From JAIXWP01 sp044371755 (GTDB taxonomy: Bacteria; Bacteroidota; Bacteroidia; Flavobacteriales_D; Sanyastnellaceae): a stretch of DNA of 38,320 nt. A program made the position numbers and the translations under genes. Positions within the stretch are counted from its first letter, which is position 1, and each line of letters opens with the position of its first letter. Shown here piece after piece: positions 25,164 through 34,300 of this stretch. The stretch is taken from contig JBILSZ010000015.1 of assembly GCA_044371755.1 (NCBI GenBank), positions 1 through 38,320 of the forward strand, read 5' to 3'. The notes under the pieces are model-generated. The model had not been told where the DNA came from, ran no database searches, and worked only from the letters and a program-made list of their open reading frames with translations.

Positions 25164-27020
25164 ATGAAGTACTTTTATTCTCTCTTTTTATTATTTCCAA
25201 TCCTTTCTTCAGCCCAGTGCGATGAAGGTCAAGTGTCTGTTGAATTCCGAATTTTTACAGATGCTTGGGCATACGAAACATATTGGCAACTGACCCCTGG
25301 AGGAGAAGCATGCGGCAATAATGTGATTGCCGAAGGTGCCAACTTAAATGTCGGTTGCGATGCCACGGCAGCCGACAATTCACCAGAGGGTTACGACAAC
25401 AACACAATCATTGTGGAAGGTCCTTTTTGCCTTACACAAGAAGAATTTTATGATCTTCATTTTATCGATAGCTATGGCGACGGTGGTCTCACTTTCGAAA
25501 TCTATGAAAATGGAGCTCTAACCGGACTTTTCACTGGTCAAGGGGCTGGCAATACTTACAATTTTCAAGCAGGTGTCTCCAATACTCCTGTGTATGACCA
25601 ACCTTGTGGAGCTCTAGAGGTGATGCCAAATATGGGAGCCATAGAATTAGATAATACTTTCGCTATTGCTGGTTACGGTGAAATAGCTCCAGCCGGAGGC
25701 GGTTGCAACTTTCCTGGCCGCTGGTGCGAGGGAGCTTCAACCAAGAGTGTGTGGGCTTATTTTATCGCTGAGGCAGGCCAATCATACAGGATTACTACAT
25801 GCGGCGATGTTTTCGAGTCCTTCGACACACAAATAGCCGTTTATAGAGCTGGGGATTGCGGAGATTTTAGCTCATACACGCTGATCGCTTCTAACGATGA
25901 TCGACCCGGAGGCTGTGCCACTTCTAATCAGTACTCATCCGAAACATTCATCTCGTGCGCCGAAGATGGCGAAGTTATCTATATACAAATAGACGGTTAC
26001 TACGGCGAGAATGGAATATGTTCCCTCGAAGTAGAATCGTTCGAAGGAGCTCCACAACTTGCCAGCGTAGTAAACAATATCAATTGTCCTGTAAATAAAG
26101 GAGAACAAGGCAGTGGAAGCATTGTCGCTTATGTTCTCGGTGCAGGTCTCGATCTTCAATCCTACTGGACAGGACCTAATGGTTTCGAATCGTTTGATAA
26201 CATCATCAATGAGTTGAGTTCGGGAACCTACACGCTAGAAGTGACCACCGCTTGCGGAGCTGTCTTCACGGGCTCGTATACTATCGCAGAACCAACACCT
26301 TGGAACGCATTCATCACGTCATCACAGCCCGCTTGTGAAAATAGCGACGATGGTCTGTTAAACGCCTTCGTTTCCGGAGCTACCGAACCCTACGACTTTG
26401 CTTGGACAGGACCTGCTGATTTCACATCAGAAAGTCAGAATCTTGAAGGCATAGGAGCTGGTCAATATTTTCTAAACATCACAGATGATAACGGCTGCAA
26501 TTACCCACTCAACTTCAATCTTCTTGCAGAAAATGATTTTGATTTCGAGTTTGGAGGACCCATTACAATTTGTTCCAATGAAATTTATAGTTTAGAAGGA
26601 CCGAGTAATTTTTCCTATCTCTGGTTTGATGGAAGTGAAGGAGATTCATTCATGATTGATGCTGCAGACTTTGGTCTCGGAAATCACTCCATACTTGCTA
26701 CAGTGAGCGACCCGAATGGATGCAACGATATCAGTACTTTCAGCTTTTTCGTGGATGATTGTGTCATTAATGTGGAAGAAACGGTCTTAAATACCAACGT
26801 TTACCCAAATCCCTTCTCACAAGAGGTCAACGTATCTTTTGGAATACCTGTTCAAGATGCGACGGTTCTTTTGATCGATGAACTTGGACGCACAGTATGG
26901 CTTCTTCAAAATTATTCAGGCAATCGTTTGACGATCGAACCCAATATTGCGTCAGGTATATACTCCCTATTGATTCGCACCAGCGGTCAAAGTTCAGTGA
27001 TGAAGATCATCAAGAAATAG
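25164..27020 (+). CDS. Secreted repeat protein with T9SS type-A sorting tail
   Basis: A 618-aa protein. Signal peptide about 1-18 (MKYFYSLFLLFPILSSAQ). An N-terminal domain (about 20-145) has the repeated-Cys, GDGG-containing pattern (FIDSYGDGGLTFEIYENG) found in many Bacteroidota secreted proteins. A PPC-like jelly-roll domain follows (about 160-300; SVWAYFIAEAGQSYRITTC, DTQIAVYRAGDCG, ASNDDRPGGC, YIQIDGYYG), then two or three SprB-type modules (about 310-470) and an Ig-like module. The last ~75 residues (NVYPNPFSQEVNVSFG ... SGIYSLLIRTSGQSSVMKIIKK) are the type-A sorting domain, cleaved on export and often exchanged for an anionic lipopolysaccharide anchor. No catalytic motif was seen, so an adhesion or matrix role is only a guess. 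Its 3' end overlaps the convergent threonine aldolase gene by 11 nt. Confidence 0.93.
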   Translation: MKYFYSLFLLFPILSSAQCDEGQVSVEFRIFTDAWAYETYWQLTPGGEACGNNVIAEGANLNVGCDATAADNSPEGYDNNTIIVEGPFCLTQEEFYDLHFIDSYGDGGLTFEIYENGALTGLFTGQGAGNTYNFQAGVSNTPVYDQPCGALEVMPNMGAIELDNTFAIAGYGEIAPAGGGCNFPGRWCEGASTKSVWAYFIAEAGQSYRITTCGDVFESFDTQIAVYRAGDCGDFSSYTLIASNDDRPGGCATSNQYSSETFISCAEDGEVIYIQIDGYYGENGICSLEVESFEGAPQLASVVNNINCPVNKGEQGSGSIVAYVLGAGLDLQSYWTGPNGFESFDNIINELSSGTYTLEVTTACGAVFTGSYTIAEPTPWNAFITSSQPACENSDDGLLNAFVSGATEPYDFAWTGPADFTSESQNLEGIGAGQYFLNITDDNGCNYPLNFNLLAENDFDFEFGGPITICSNEIYSLEGPSNFSYLWFDGSEGDSFMIDAADFGLGNHSILATVSDPNGCNDISTFSFFVDDCVINVEETVLNTNVYPNPFSQEVNVSFGIPVQDATVLLIDELGRTVWLLQNYSGNRLTIEPNIASGIYSLLIRTSGQSSVMKIIKK

Positions 27021-28029
27021 ATTTTAATTTTTCAAAAAGATAGTTGTAATGGTCATCCATCAAGTCAAGATGGGTGACCATTCTTATTTTATCTGGACCG
27101 AAGGGAAAACAAAGTATGCCCTTTGATTTTAGCTTTTCAACGAATTCAGGGGCACCATTTTCTTTACTGAGTGAAAAAATTACGATGTTGGTATCCACGG
27201 GCATAATGGATTTCACCCATGATAAATTCATTAATTCCGTAGCAAGAAGCTTGGCTTTATTGTGATCTTCTTTTAGCCTTTCAATATTGTTTTGAAGTGC
27301 ATACAAACCCGCTGCAGCGATGATTCCTGCTTGCCTCATGCCTCCTCCAAAGCTCTTTCTTCGGCGTCGTGCTTTTTTAATAAAATCTTTTTTTCCTAAC
27401 AAAATACTTCCAACAGGCGCTCCCAATCCTTTGCTCAAACAGATACTGATGGAATCAAACGGTTCCGCATACTGAGCCGGGGTGAGGCCATTTATATGAA
27501 GCGCATTGAACAACCTAGCGCCATCACAATGCAACCCAAGCCCGTGCTGCAATGCTACAGACTTAATTTTTTTTATTTCCTCAAAGTCATATACTGCGCC
27601 TCCACCTTTATTTACTGTATCTTCCAAGCTAACCAATCTTGAAATTGGTCGGTGAATATCATCTGGGTTAATCAAATTCCTCACCTGATCGGCAGTCAAA
27701 CGGCCTCTATCGCCCTCTAGCATTGCCATTGAGCATAGGGAGTTGAGCGCTACACCACCACCTTCATAAATGTAGATGTGCGATAGCGAACTGCAGATCA
27801 CTTCATCTCCAGGGCTGGTGTGTACATTGATGGCTATTTGATTGGTTTGTGTGCCACTGCTGCAATACAGCGCGTCTTCCATTCCAAACAATTGAGCGGA
27901 ATAATCCTGTAATGCATTTACTGTGGGATCCTCATTGAGTACATCATCGCCGGTGGGAGCCGACATCATTGCTTCTATCATTTCCTTGCTCGGGCGCGTC
28001 ACCGTGTCACTTCGAAGATCAACAATCAT
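27010..28029 (-). CDS. ltaE: Low-specificity L-threonine aldolase (PLP enzyme)
   Basis: This 339-aa fold-type I PLP enzyme cleaves L-threonine or allo-threonine to glycine and acetaldehyde. The N-terminus DLRSDTVTRPS is the family signature, with the PLP-stacking H84 (SLSHIYIYEGGG), the PLP-binding D169 in CDGAR and the Schiff-base lysine K200 in SKGLGAPVGS. A slight variant, LEDTVNKGGG in place of the usual ENTxNxGG, occurs at 135-144. The ATG at 28029 gives the expected start. The gene stands alone on the minus strand, and its stop lies within the 3' end of the convergent T9SS gene. Confidence 0.95.
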   Translation of the reverse strand: MIVDLRSDTVTRPSKEMIEAMMSAPTGDDVLNEDPTVNALQDYSAQLFGMEDALYCSSGTQTNQIAINVHTSPGDEVICSSLSHIYIYEGGGVALNSLCSMAMLEGDRGRLTADQVRNLINPDDIHRPISRLVSLEDTVNKGGGAVYDFEEIKKIKSVALQHGLGLHCDGARLFNALHINGLTPAQYAEPFDSISICLSKGLGAPVGSILLGKKDFIKKARRRRKSFGGGMRQAGIIAAAGLYALQNNIERLKEDHNKAKLLATELMNLSWVKSIMPVDTNIVIFSLSKENGAPEFVEKLKSKGILCFPFGPDKIRMVTHLDLMDDHYNYLFEKLKSIS

Positions 28030-28136
28030 AGGATGCTTAAATTAGAGGGCGATTTTACGCAATAAAATTTATGTTTTGACGTCCGAAGTAGAACAACAAT
28101 AGTGTTTTTTTGTTGGCGATTTCTAAACCGTACCAT

Positions 28137-28706
28137 TTGAAAAATTACTTTACCATTCTCGGATTGAGTGTCGAAGCCTCAGATGATGAGGTGCGCAGCG
28201 CGTATCGTCGGTTGGTAAAGCTATATCATCCAGATGTGTCGAAAGAGCCAGAGAGTCAGGAGCGTTTTATTGAAATCAAAGAAGCTTATGATTATCTTGT
28301 AGACCCTGCCAGGAGACGTAGACATGCAGCGTATCACAAACAGTCTTTGTCAGGCTACTATTCGAAACCAGCGCAAGATGCGGCTTACAAGGCATGGGCA
28401 GAAAGAGAGGCAAAGATGGCTTACGTTCGAATGCGAAGAAAACAACAACAAGAAGAAGAAGAGGCGTTCAAACAAACCATGATGTATCGACTCTTGCAAG
28501 GTGCGAATTTCTTGTATAATATTATTTTCTTTATTTTCTGTGTTGCTGTCGTGGCTATTCCCTTGTACCGCTACACGCATCAAGATGAAATACCTGTAGA
28601 GCAAAGACAGGCATTTATTTTTTATCTTATCCCAATTGTACTAGGTTTGCTCTTCGCCTTTTTAGGCTATTATTTCTTATTTGTAATAAAAACCGATGAA
28701 AAATAG
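28137..28706 (+). CDS. Membrane-anchored J-domain protein
   Basis: An N-terminal J domain (about 2-65) with HPD at 31-33 is followed by a Gln/Glu-rich basic helical linker (about 85-120) and two hydrophobic C-terminal segments (about 125-148 and 160-185). It would stimulate a DnaK-type Hsp70 at the inner membrane. There is no ATG before the J domain: the frame is open from a TTG at 28110, but the TTG at 28137 gives MKNYFTILGL, exactly the usual J-protein start, so I chose that (189 aa). The C-terminal 11 nt overlap the start of the DPP11 gene, suggesting coupled translation. Confidence 0.85.
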   Translation: MKNYFTILGLSVEASDDEVRSAYRRLVKLYHPDVSKEPESQERFIEIKEAYDYLVDPARRRRHAAYHKQSLSGYYSKPAQDAAYKAWAEREAKMAYVRMRRKQQQEEEEAFKQTMMYRLLQGANFLYNIIFFIFCVAVVAIPLYRYTHQDEIPVEQRQAFIFYLIPIVLGLLFAFLGYYFLFVIKTDEK

Positions 28707-30846
28707 ATTTATGTTTCGTGTAGCAGTTTCAATTACTGCATTGTTGTTTTCTATTCGCGCTCTTGCCCATGAGGGCATGTGGATCCCTTCAGTACTGGGT
28801 TCTATTCACGACGAAATGCACGCGATGGGGTTGGAATTGAGCGTCGAGGATTTGTATAGCATCAATGAAGGAAGTCTAAAAGACGCAGTAGTACTATTTG
28901 GAGGTGGCTGCACGGCTGAAGTAGTTTCTGATAAAGGTCTAATGTTTACCAATCACCATTGCGGTTTTGATTATATTCAATTTCATTCGTCTTTAGAAAA
29001 TGATTATTTGAAAAATGGTTTTTGGGCCATGAATCAAAATGAAGAACTGGTATGTAAAGGACTCACCGCAACTTTCGTGGTGCGCATGGATGATGTTACT
29101 GAGTTGATGCAACAAGGACTGAAGGACGGAATGACGGCCAAGGAGATGGATGCCATCCGCGCCGCAAATAAAAAAGCCATTGAAGATCAGTTCAAAAATT
29201 CAGGAAGCGGCGATACCGGCTTGGTCAGAGCATACAATTATGGAAATCAATATTTCCTAATTGTGATGCGCACCTTTCGCGATGTACGCTTAGTGGGCGC
29301 ACCACCAAGTGAGATAGGCAAGTTTGGAGGAGATACCGACAACTGGGTTTGGCCTCGCCACACCGGAGATTTCAGTGTCTTTAGAATCTATGCGGATGCC
29401 AATAATGCTCCCGCAGATTATAACGCGCTCAATCAGCCATACAAGCCAGGACATTTTTTCCCAATCAATCTTCAAGGTGTGAATGAAGGAGATTTTTCCA
29501 TGGTGTACGGATTTCCTGGCCGTACAGAACATTTTCTCACAAGCTATGCCGTGGATTACGTTTTAAATAAATCAAACGCAATGCGCATCAAAATGCGTGA
29601 AGCTTCCCTATCAATCATCGATGCTCGTATGAAAAGCAGTGATCTTTTGCGCATTCAATATGCGGCTAAGCAAAGCGATATCAGCAATGCTTATAAAAAG
29701 TGGATAGGGCAGGAGCTTGGATTAAAAAAATACAATGCGCTTGAAATTAAGCAAAATGAAGAAAAAGACTTTCGTCTAAAAGCCGCTGCTTCTGGAAAGT
29801 ACACAGAGTTATTGGATAAAATTCAAAAGCTTTATTCTTCAAATGAAACAAACAATATCGCACGTGATGGCTTTGTCGAATATGTTTTTTATGGTCCTGA
29901 AGTATTTGCAAAAGCTCGAGAAATCAATGAATTCGTTGCTAATTTTGAAGAACTCCAAAAGTCTGGAAAATTGGATGAAACGCGCGATGCGCTGCTCGGT
30001 TCATTGAGATTATTCTATAAAGATTTTGATATTACCACAGAGAAAATGTTGTTTGAGAAAATGACCAATCTCTACGGAAAATATGTAGATCCAGCATTTG
30101 GTCCTTCTGTGGTTTCACCTTACACTAAAGAAGGTGGAACGGCAGCACTCTATGATCGCTCCATAATGAGCGATAGTTCACGCGCCATTGCCTTCGTTAA
30201 AGGACTTTCTTTGAAAAAAGCCGTGAAATTAAAGTCTCGAATGAAGGACCCCATTTTATTGGTGTCAAGCAAATTGTTTGAAATATATGCCACTAAGATT
30301 ACTCCGGGCGCCCGCGCATTCGCGAGTGAATTGGATGCCTCCATGTATGAATATGTAAAAGCCAAACAAGAGTTGATCCCATCCAAACTTTATTGGAATG
30401 ACGCCAACAGTACCTTGCGTATTTCTTTCGGAAAGGTGGAGGGCAGCGCACCACACGATGGCGAATTGTATAAGCACTACACCACAGCGGATGGTATCTT
30501 GAGTAAATTTCAAACAGGCAATCCTGATTTTTATATTGGCGAAAAGCTTAGAAAGAAATTGGAGTCCAGAGATTTTGGAGTTTACGGGGTAAATGGAACT
30601 CTTCCCGTATGCTATACTGGCAGCAATCACACCACTGGAGGCAACAGCGGTAGTCCAGCCTTGAATGCGAAAGGCCATTTGGTGGGCATCAACTTCGATC
30701 GCTCTTGGGAGTCAACGATGAGCGATATTTATTACAGTCCAGAGATTTGCAGAAATATCATGGTAGATGTTCGCTACGTTCTATGGGTTATAGACGCCTA
30801 TGCAGGAGCAGGATATCTTCTGAAAGAAATGAAAATTGTACAATAA
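28696..30846 (+). CDS. dpp11: S46-family dipeptidyl-peptidase, DPP11 type (Asp/Glu-specific)
   Basis: A 716-aa protein with a signal peptide (about 1-24, ending ALA|HEGMW). The serine-peptidase triad is visible: His in TNHHCG (87-88), D225 in RHTGDFSVF and S651 in GGNSGSP. Family S46 enzymes of Bacteroidota split dipeptides from peptide N-termini in the periplasm for use as carbon and energy source. R669 in NFDRSWE lies 18 residues after the serine, as R673 lies 18 after S655 in Porphyromonas gingivalis DPP11, where it selects Asp/Glu at P1; DPP7 has Gly there. The tail (SDIYYSPEICRNIMVDVRYV) also reads like DPP11. The start ATG lies inside the end of the J-protein gene. Confidence 0.94.
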   Translation: MKNRFMFRVAVSITALLFSIRALAHEGMWIPSVLGSIHDEMHAMGLELSVEDLYSINEGSLKDAVVLFGGGCTAEVVSDKGLMFTNHHCGFDYIQFHSSLENDYLKNGFWAMNQNEELVCKGLTATFVVRMDDVTELMQQGLKDGMTAKEMDAIRAANKKAIEDQFKNSGSGDTGLVRAYNYGNQYFLIVMRTFRDVRLVGAPPSEIGKFGGDTDNWVWPRHTGDFSVFRIYADANNAPADYNALNQPYKPGHFFPINLQGVNEGDFSMVYGFPGRTEHFLTSYAVDYVLNKSNAMRIKMREASLSIIDARMKSSDLLRIQYAAKQSDISNAYKKWIGQELGLKKYNALEIKQNEEKDFRLKAAASGKYTELLDKIQKLYSSNETNNIARDGFVEYVFYGPEVFAKAREINEFVANFEELQKSGKLDETRDALLGSLRLFYKDFDITTEKMLFEKMTNLYGKYVDPAFGPSVVSPYTKEGGTAALYDRSIMSDSSRAIAFVKGLSLKKAVKLKSRMKDPILLVSSKLFEIYATKITPGARAFASELDASMYEYVKAKQELIPSKLYWNDANSTLRISFGKVEGSAPHDGELYKHYTTADGILSKFQTGNPDFYIGEKLRKKLESRDFGVYGVNGTLPVCYTGSNHTTGGNSGSPALNAKGHLVGINFDRSWESTMSDIYYSPEICRNIMVDVRYVLWVIDAYAGAGYLLKEMKIVQ

Positions 30847-30876
30847 AAAAAGGCCTTCATTATGAAGGCCTTTTTT
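30847..30876. terminator. Bidirectional terminator between dpp11 and the minus-strand microprotein gene
   Basis: Inverted repeat AAGGCCTTCAT/ATGAAGGCCTT (about 30850-30872) with A-rich flank on the left and a T-run on the right, so it can end transcripts from both sides: dpp11 on the plus strand, and the 43-aa ORF on the minus strand whose stop is at 30889. Confidence 0.88.
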
Positions 30877-30888
30877 AAATTTCTTGAA

Positions 30889-31020
30889 TCAAGAGTATTG
30901 AACCATAAAGTAGATTACTACTATGGCTATTGCGAGACAGAACACAGCGAAAGTCACAGGACCTCCGATCTCGTTTTGTTCAGCTTCTTGATGACCATGA
31001 TGTTCTTCGTGGTGTCCCAT
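30889..31020 (-). CDS. His-rich single-span membrane microprotein (43 aa)
   Basis: The ORF starts with ATG at 31018-31020 and ends TGA at 30889. The N-terminus is MGHHEEHHGHQEAEQNE, with five His among the first ten residues and many acidic residues; it is followed by IGGPVTFAVF and one hydrophobic helix (about 22-40, VTFAVFCLAIAIVVIYFMV). Support for a real gene comes from a well-placed promoter (31061-31093) and a bidirectional terminator 13 nt after the stop. The amphipathic two-part layout is not what random sequence gives. Function unknown; the His/Glu cluster could bind a metal such as Cu, Zn or Ni, and small His-rich membrane proteins occur beside respiratory complexes, but nothing here proves that. 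Confidence 0.7.
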   Translation of the reverse strand: MGHHEEHHGHQEAEQNEIGGPVTFAVFCLAIAIVVIYFMVQYS

Positions 31021-31060
31021 ATTTACTTATAATTTGAGTTGTTCTTTCCTTGTCAGGTGC

Positions 31061-31093
31061 CAAAAATAAACATTCACGTACATATTTTGACAA
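31061..31093 (-). promoter_or_regulatory. Promoter for the 43-aa microprotein
   Basis: Minus strand: TTG (31091-31093), 22-nt spacer, TATTTTTG (31061-31068). The spacer is at the long end of the accepted range. The mRNA would start near 31058 and have a leader of about 38 nt. Confidence 0.6.
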
Positions 31094-31117
31094 TTGGTGT
31101 AATAATTCAGTTAAACT

Positions 31118-31149
31118 TTTGTGGGCAAGCATGCTTATCATTACGTTTG
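31118..31149 (+). promoter_or_regulatory. Full-consensus promoter with no downstream ORF
   Basis: TTTG (31118-31121), a 20-nt spacer and TACGTTTG (31142-31149) is the best Bacteroidota-type promoter in the window. Predicted start near 31152. It drives no protein-coding frame of note before the terminator at 31224-31253. Confidence 0.7.
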
Positions 31150-31151
31150 CA

Positions 31152-31253
31152 CTTCTCGTATAAGGGTTACCCCTTATATGGGGTGATTATCTCGTTTAAT
31201 CAATTAGTTTTAAGTGTTTCAAGAACCCCTCGGAGAAGTCTGAGGGGTTTTTG
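31152..31253 (+). ncRNA. Candidate ~100-nt small RNA or leader
   Basis: The stretch is bounded by a full-consensus promoter and an intrinsic terminator and holds no plausible ORF. Near its 5' end TATAAGGG (31159-31166) can pair with CCCTTATA (31171-31178) around a TTAC loop. The overlapping ACCCC (31169-31173) can instead pair with GGGGT (31180-31184), so the two hairpins exclude each other. The first seven bases ACTTCTC (31151-31157) are complementary to GAGAAGT (31233-31239) in the terminator loop. I do not recognise a known family; it lacks SRP-RNA or tmRNA signatures. It might instead be an attenuated leader of the CotH-type gene, although that gene has its own -7 element at 31296. Confidence 0.5.
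31224..31253 (+). terminator. Intrinsic terminator ending the candidate small RNA
   Basis: AACCCCTC (31224-31231), 10-nt loop, GAGGGGTT (31242-31249), continuing into TTTTT to 31252. No plus-strand ORF ends upstream of it other than dpp11, which has its own terminator almost 400 nt earlier. Confidence 0.85.
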
Positions 31254-31276
31254 TTTGTTATGAGGGTATTAAGCCA

Positions 31277-31303
31277 TTGTTTTGTAAAGCTTTCGTATTT
31301 TTG
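31277..31303 (+). promoter_or_regulatory. Probable promoter of the CotH-type gene, with structured leader
   Basis: TATTTTTG (31296-31303) fits the -7 consensus, with TTG at 31277-31279 and a slightly short 16-nt spacer. The leader to the GTG at 31392 is about 85 nt and can form a stem TAGGAC (31314-31319) with GTCCTA (31346-31351), containing an inner AACT/AGTT stem. Confidence 0.5.
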
Positions 31304-31391
31304 TAAAAACCAATAGGACGACGCAACTTTTAACCAGAGTTTATTGTCCTAGTAGTAAGGAAATCAACTGCGACCAATAAATCTGCACAAC

Positions 31392-34300
31392 GTGAAAAGA
31401 CAATTATTAATCTTAGGATGGATTACACTGAGCGTATTTGGGCGCGCTCAGGTGGTGGTGAATGAGTTTAGCTTCGCCAATTACAATGGGGTGGTGGATT
31501 TTCAAGATGAAGACTGGGTTGAGTTTTACAACCCAACGGGCGCCGCAGTCAACATTGGAGGATATTTCATTTCAGATAATTTGAATAATCCCACAAAATG
31601 GGAGATTCCAGCAGGTACTACGGTCCCTGCTAATGGCTTTAGATGTGTATTAGTTAGTGGCACAGGAGATTATGACCCGGGTTATCTTGGTCAATTGAAT
31701 ACATCTTTCAAGCTCACACAAACGGCAGGTGAAGAGCTAGTTTTTTCAAATCCACTTGGAAACGTCATTGAGTCTTATGATTTTGACAATATTACCCCAA
31801 ATCAAGCGAATCACAGCTGGGGACGATCTTCGAATGGAGCAGCAGATTGGAGAATTTTCGTAAATCCTACTCCAAATGCTAATAATGCCGGTACCTCAGC
31901 ACAAGCTTATGCTGCTAACGCAGAGCTTTCAATGCAAGCTGGTTACTACCCAGGTGCAGTCAACGTTTCGATAACTACCACCGAACCAAACTCTGTAATT
32001 CGTTTCACATTGGATGGTTCTGAAGTCACAGCCGCAAGTCCTATCTATGGTGGCCCTATCAATGTGGCCAATACAACTGTTGTTCGCGCCCGCGTTTTCA
32101 GTAATGTCGCTGATATTCTGCCTGGATTTATTGAAACAAACACTTATTTCATCGGAGGCGACCAACACACTATAAAAGTCACCAGCGTATCGGGTACAGA
32201 ACTTGGCGATGGAAGCTGGTTTGGTGATGAGCTGATGCACATAGAGTTTTTTGATGAAAATGGGGTTTTTATCACTGAAGCTACAGGAGATAGCAATGAA
32301 CACGGAAACGATAGTAATGCTTACGATCAGCGCGGTTTTGACTATGTGACACGCGATGCACTCGGATATGACAATGAAGTGGAGTATCCAATCATTAATA
32401 CCAGAGATCGTCCTTCGTACGAACGCTTGATTTTTAAAGCTGCGGCAAACGATAATTATCCTTTCTCTAATGGCGCGCACATTCGCGATGCCTATTGCCA
32501 TCAGCTTTCTATCCTCGGAGGTCTGCACCTCGACGAAAGAAGCACCGAATCTTCAATTGTATACATTAACGGAGAATATTGGGGGGTATATGAAATTCGC
32601 GAAAAGGTTGATGATATTGACTTTACTGATTATTATAAGAACCAACCCGAAGGTTTTGTTGACTTCATCAAAACATGGGGGGGGACTTGGGTTGAATATG
32701 GCGATGATAATGATTGGTATGACCTCGTAGATTTCGCCACCACCAATGATTTATCGGTTCAAGCCAATTATGATTATGTATTGACCCAATACAATACCAT
32801 GAGTTTGATCGATTACTTCGTACTCAATGGCTATGTGGTCGCTACCGACTGGTTGAACTGGAATACGGCATGGTGGAGAGGTCGACATCCACAGGGTGAC
32901 GCGAAGCGCTGGAGATATGCCCTTTGGGACAACGACAATACATTTGGACATGGAGCTAACTACACTGGTGTGCCGAGTACAAACCCAAATTCTGACCCAT
33001 GTCAAGTCGACGACATGGGTGATGTTGGCGGTCAAGGTCACGTGCCCATTTTGAATGCACTATTTGAAAACGAGGACTTCCTAGCAGATTATATTCAGCG
33101 CTATGCCACGCTTTCTAATACGATTTTTTCATGCGATCGTATGATTGAAGTTTTAGATAGCATGGTGAATGTGATTGATCCAGAAATGCAACGACAAGTG
33201 GATCGCTGGGGCGGCACTTATGCTGGTTGGCAAAACAACGTGCAGCAAGTTAGAGACTTCATTCTTCAAAGATGCAACAATACGATTATCGGAGGTTTGG
33301 AAGACTGTTATGATGTAACTGCTTATACGCTTACAATTCAAATAGTAGGTGATGGTGAAATACAAGTTCAGGAAGTGCCCATCAATTCAGCCGATTCGCC
33401 CTTCACAGGGACATATTTCGGTGGCTTGCCCATCGACCTGTTGGCCGACGTAGAAGACTGCGGTTCTTTTGGAGGTTGGGAAATCATTAGTGGAGATGCC
33501 GTTTTGTCGAGCGTTTCGGACCCTGCCACAGAACTTACTATCAACAGTGATGTGACGATTCAAGTAACCTTCGTTATTAACACAGGACTATCAGAAATGA
33601 TTCTTGATGTCACTCCTGCGGGAGCTGGTACTATAACGCTTTCTGGCACCACCATCGCAGCGTACCCGCACTCACAAGAATTTGAGTTGAACCTAGATCA
33701 GGTACTTGAAGTGACCGAGAATGAGTGGTATGAGTTTGATGAATGGCAGTCGGATGATTATGATTTTGAGCCAAATTCAAATGCTACATCTGTAACAGTA
33801 AACACCTGCTCAAGTGGAACGATCACAGCGGTTTTCACAGAGATTCCACACGCTTCTCTCACAGTAGACGTTTTTCCTGCGGGGAGCGGAACGGTAGAGA
33901 TGGAAGGTGCGTTGCTAGCAGCATATCCTTGGACAGACGTTATCGAAGCAAATTTGATGTACGACTTCGAAGCAATCAATATCCCGGATATCTCGGTTTT
34001 CGATCACTGGGAGTTAAATAACAATGTGATTACGCCAAATGAATTAAGCGCGATCATACAACTCAATCTACAAAATGATGATGTGCTCGTTGCTCATTTC
34101 AGAGTTTTGCAGAGAGAGAATTTAGAAGTACGTGTAATGCCTGCTGGCGCTGGAACAATCACAATGAATGGTACTCTTTTGGAATTACCGTTTAGTCAAA
34201 ACCTCTTGGTAGATGAAACTTATGCTTTCAGTACAAGCCCTATTGATGAATGGAGCACTTTTGTTGGATGGCAATTAGACAATCATGTACTTGCCCCGAA

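Noticed and set aside
31152..31253. Candidate RNA considered as SRP RNA, tmRNA or 6S RNA
   Set aside because: No conserved SRP tetraloop helix, no tRNA-like ends and too short for tmRNA, and no long open-bubble duplex as in 6S RNA.
31039..31263. 74-codon plus-strand frame in the dpp11-CotH intergenic region
   Set aside because: It starts at TTG, has no recognisable composition or signal, and runs through the promoter and the terminator hairpin of the candidate small RNA.
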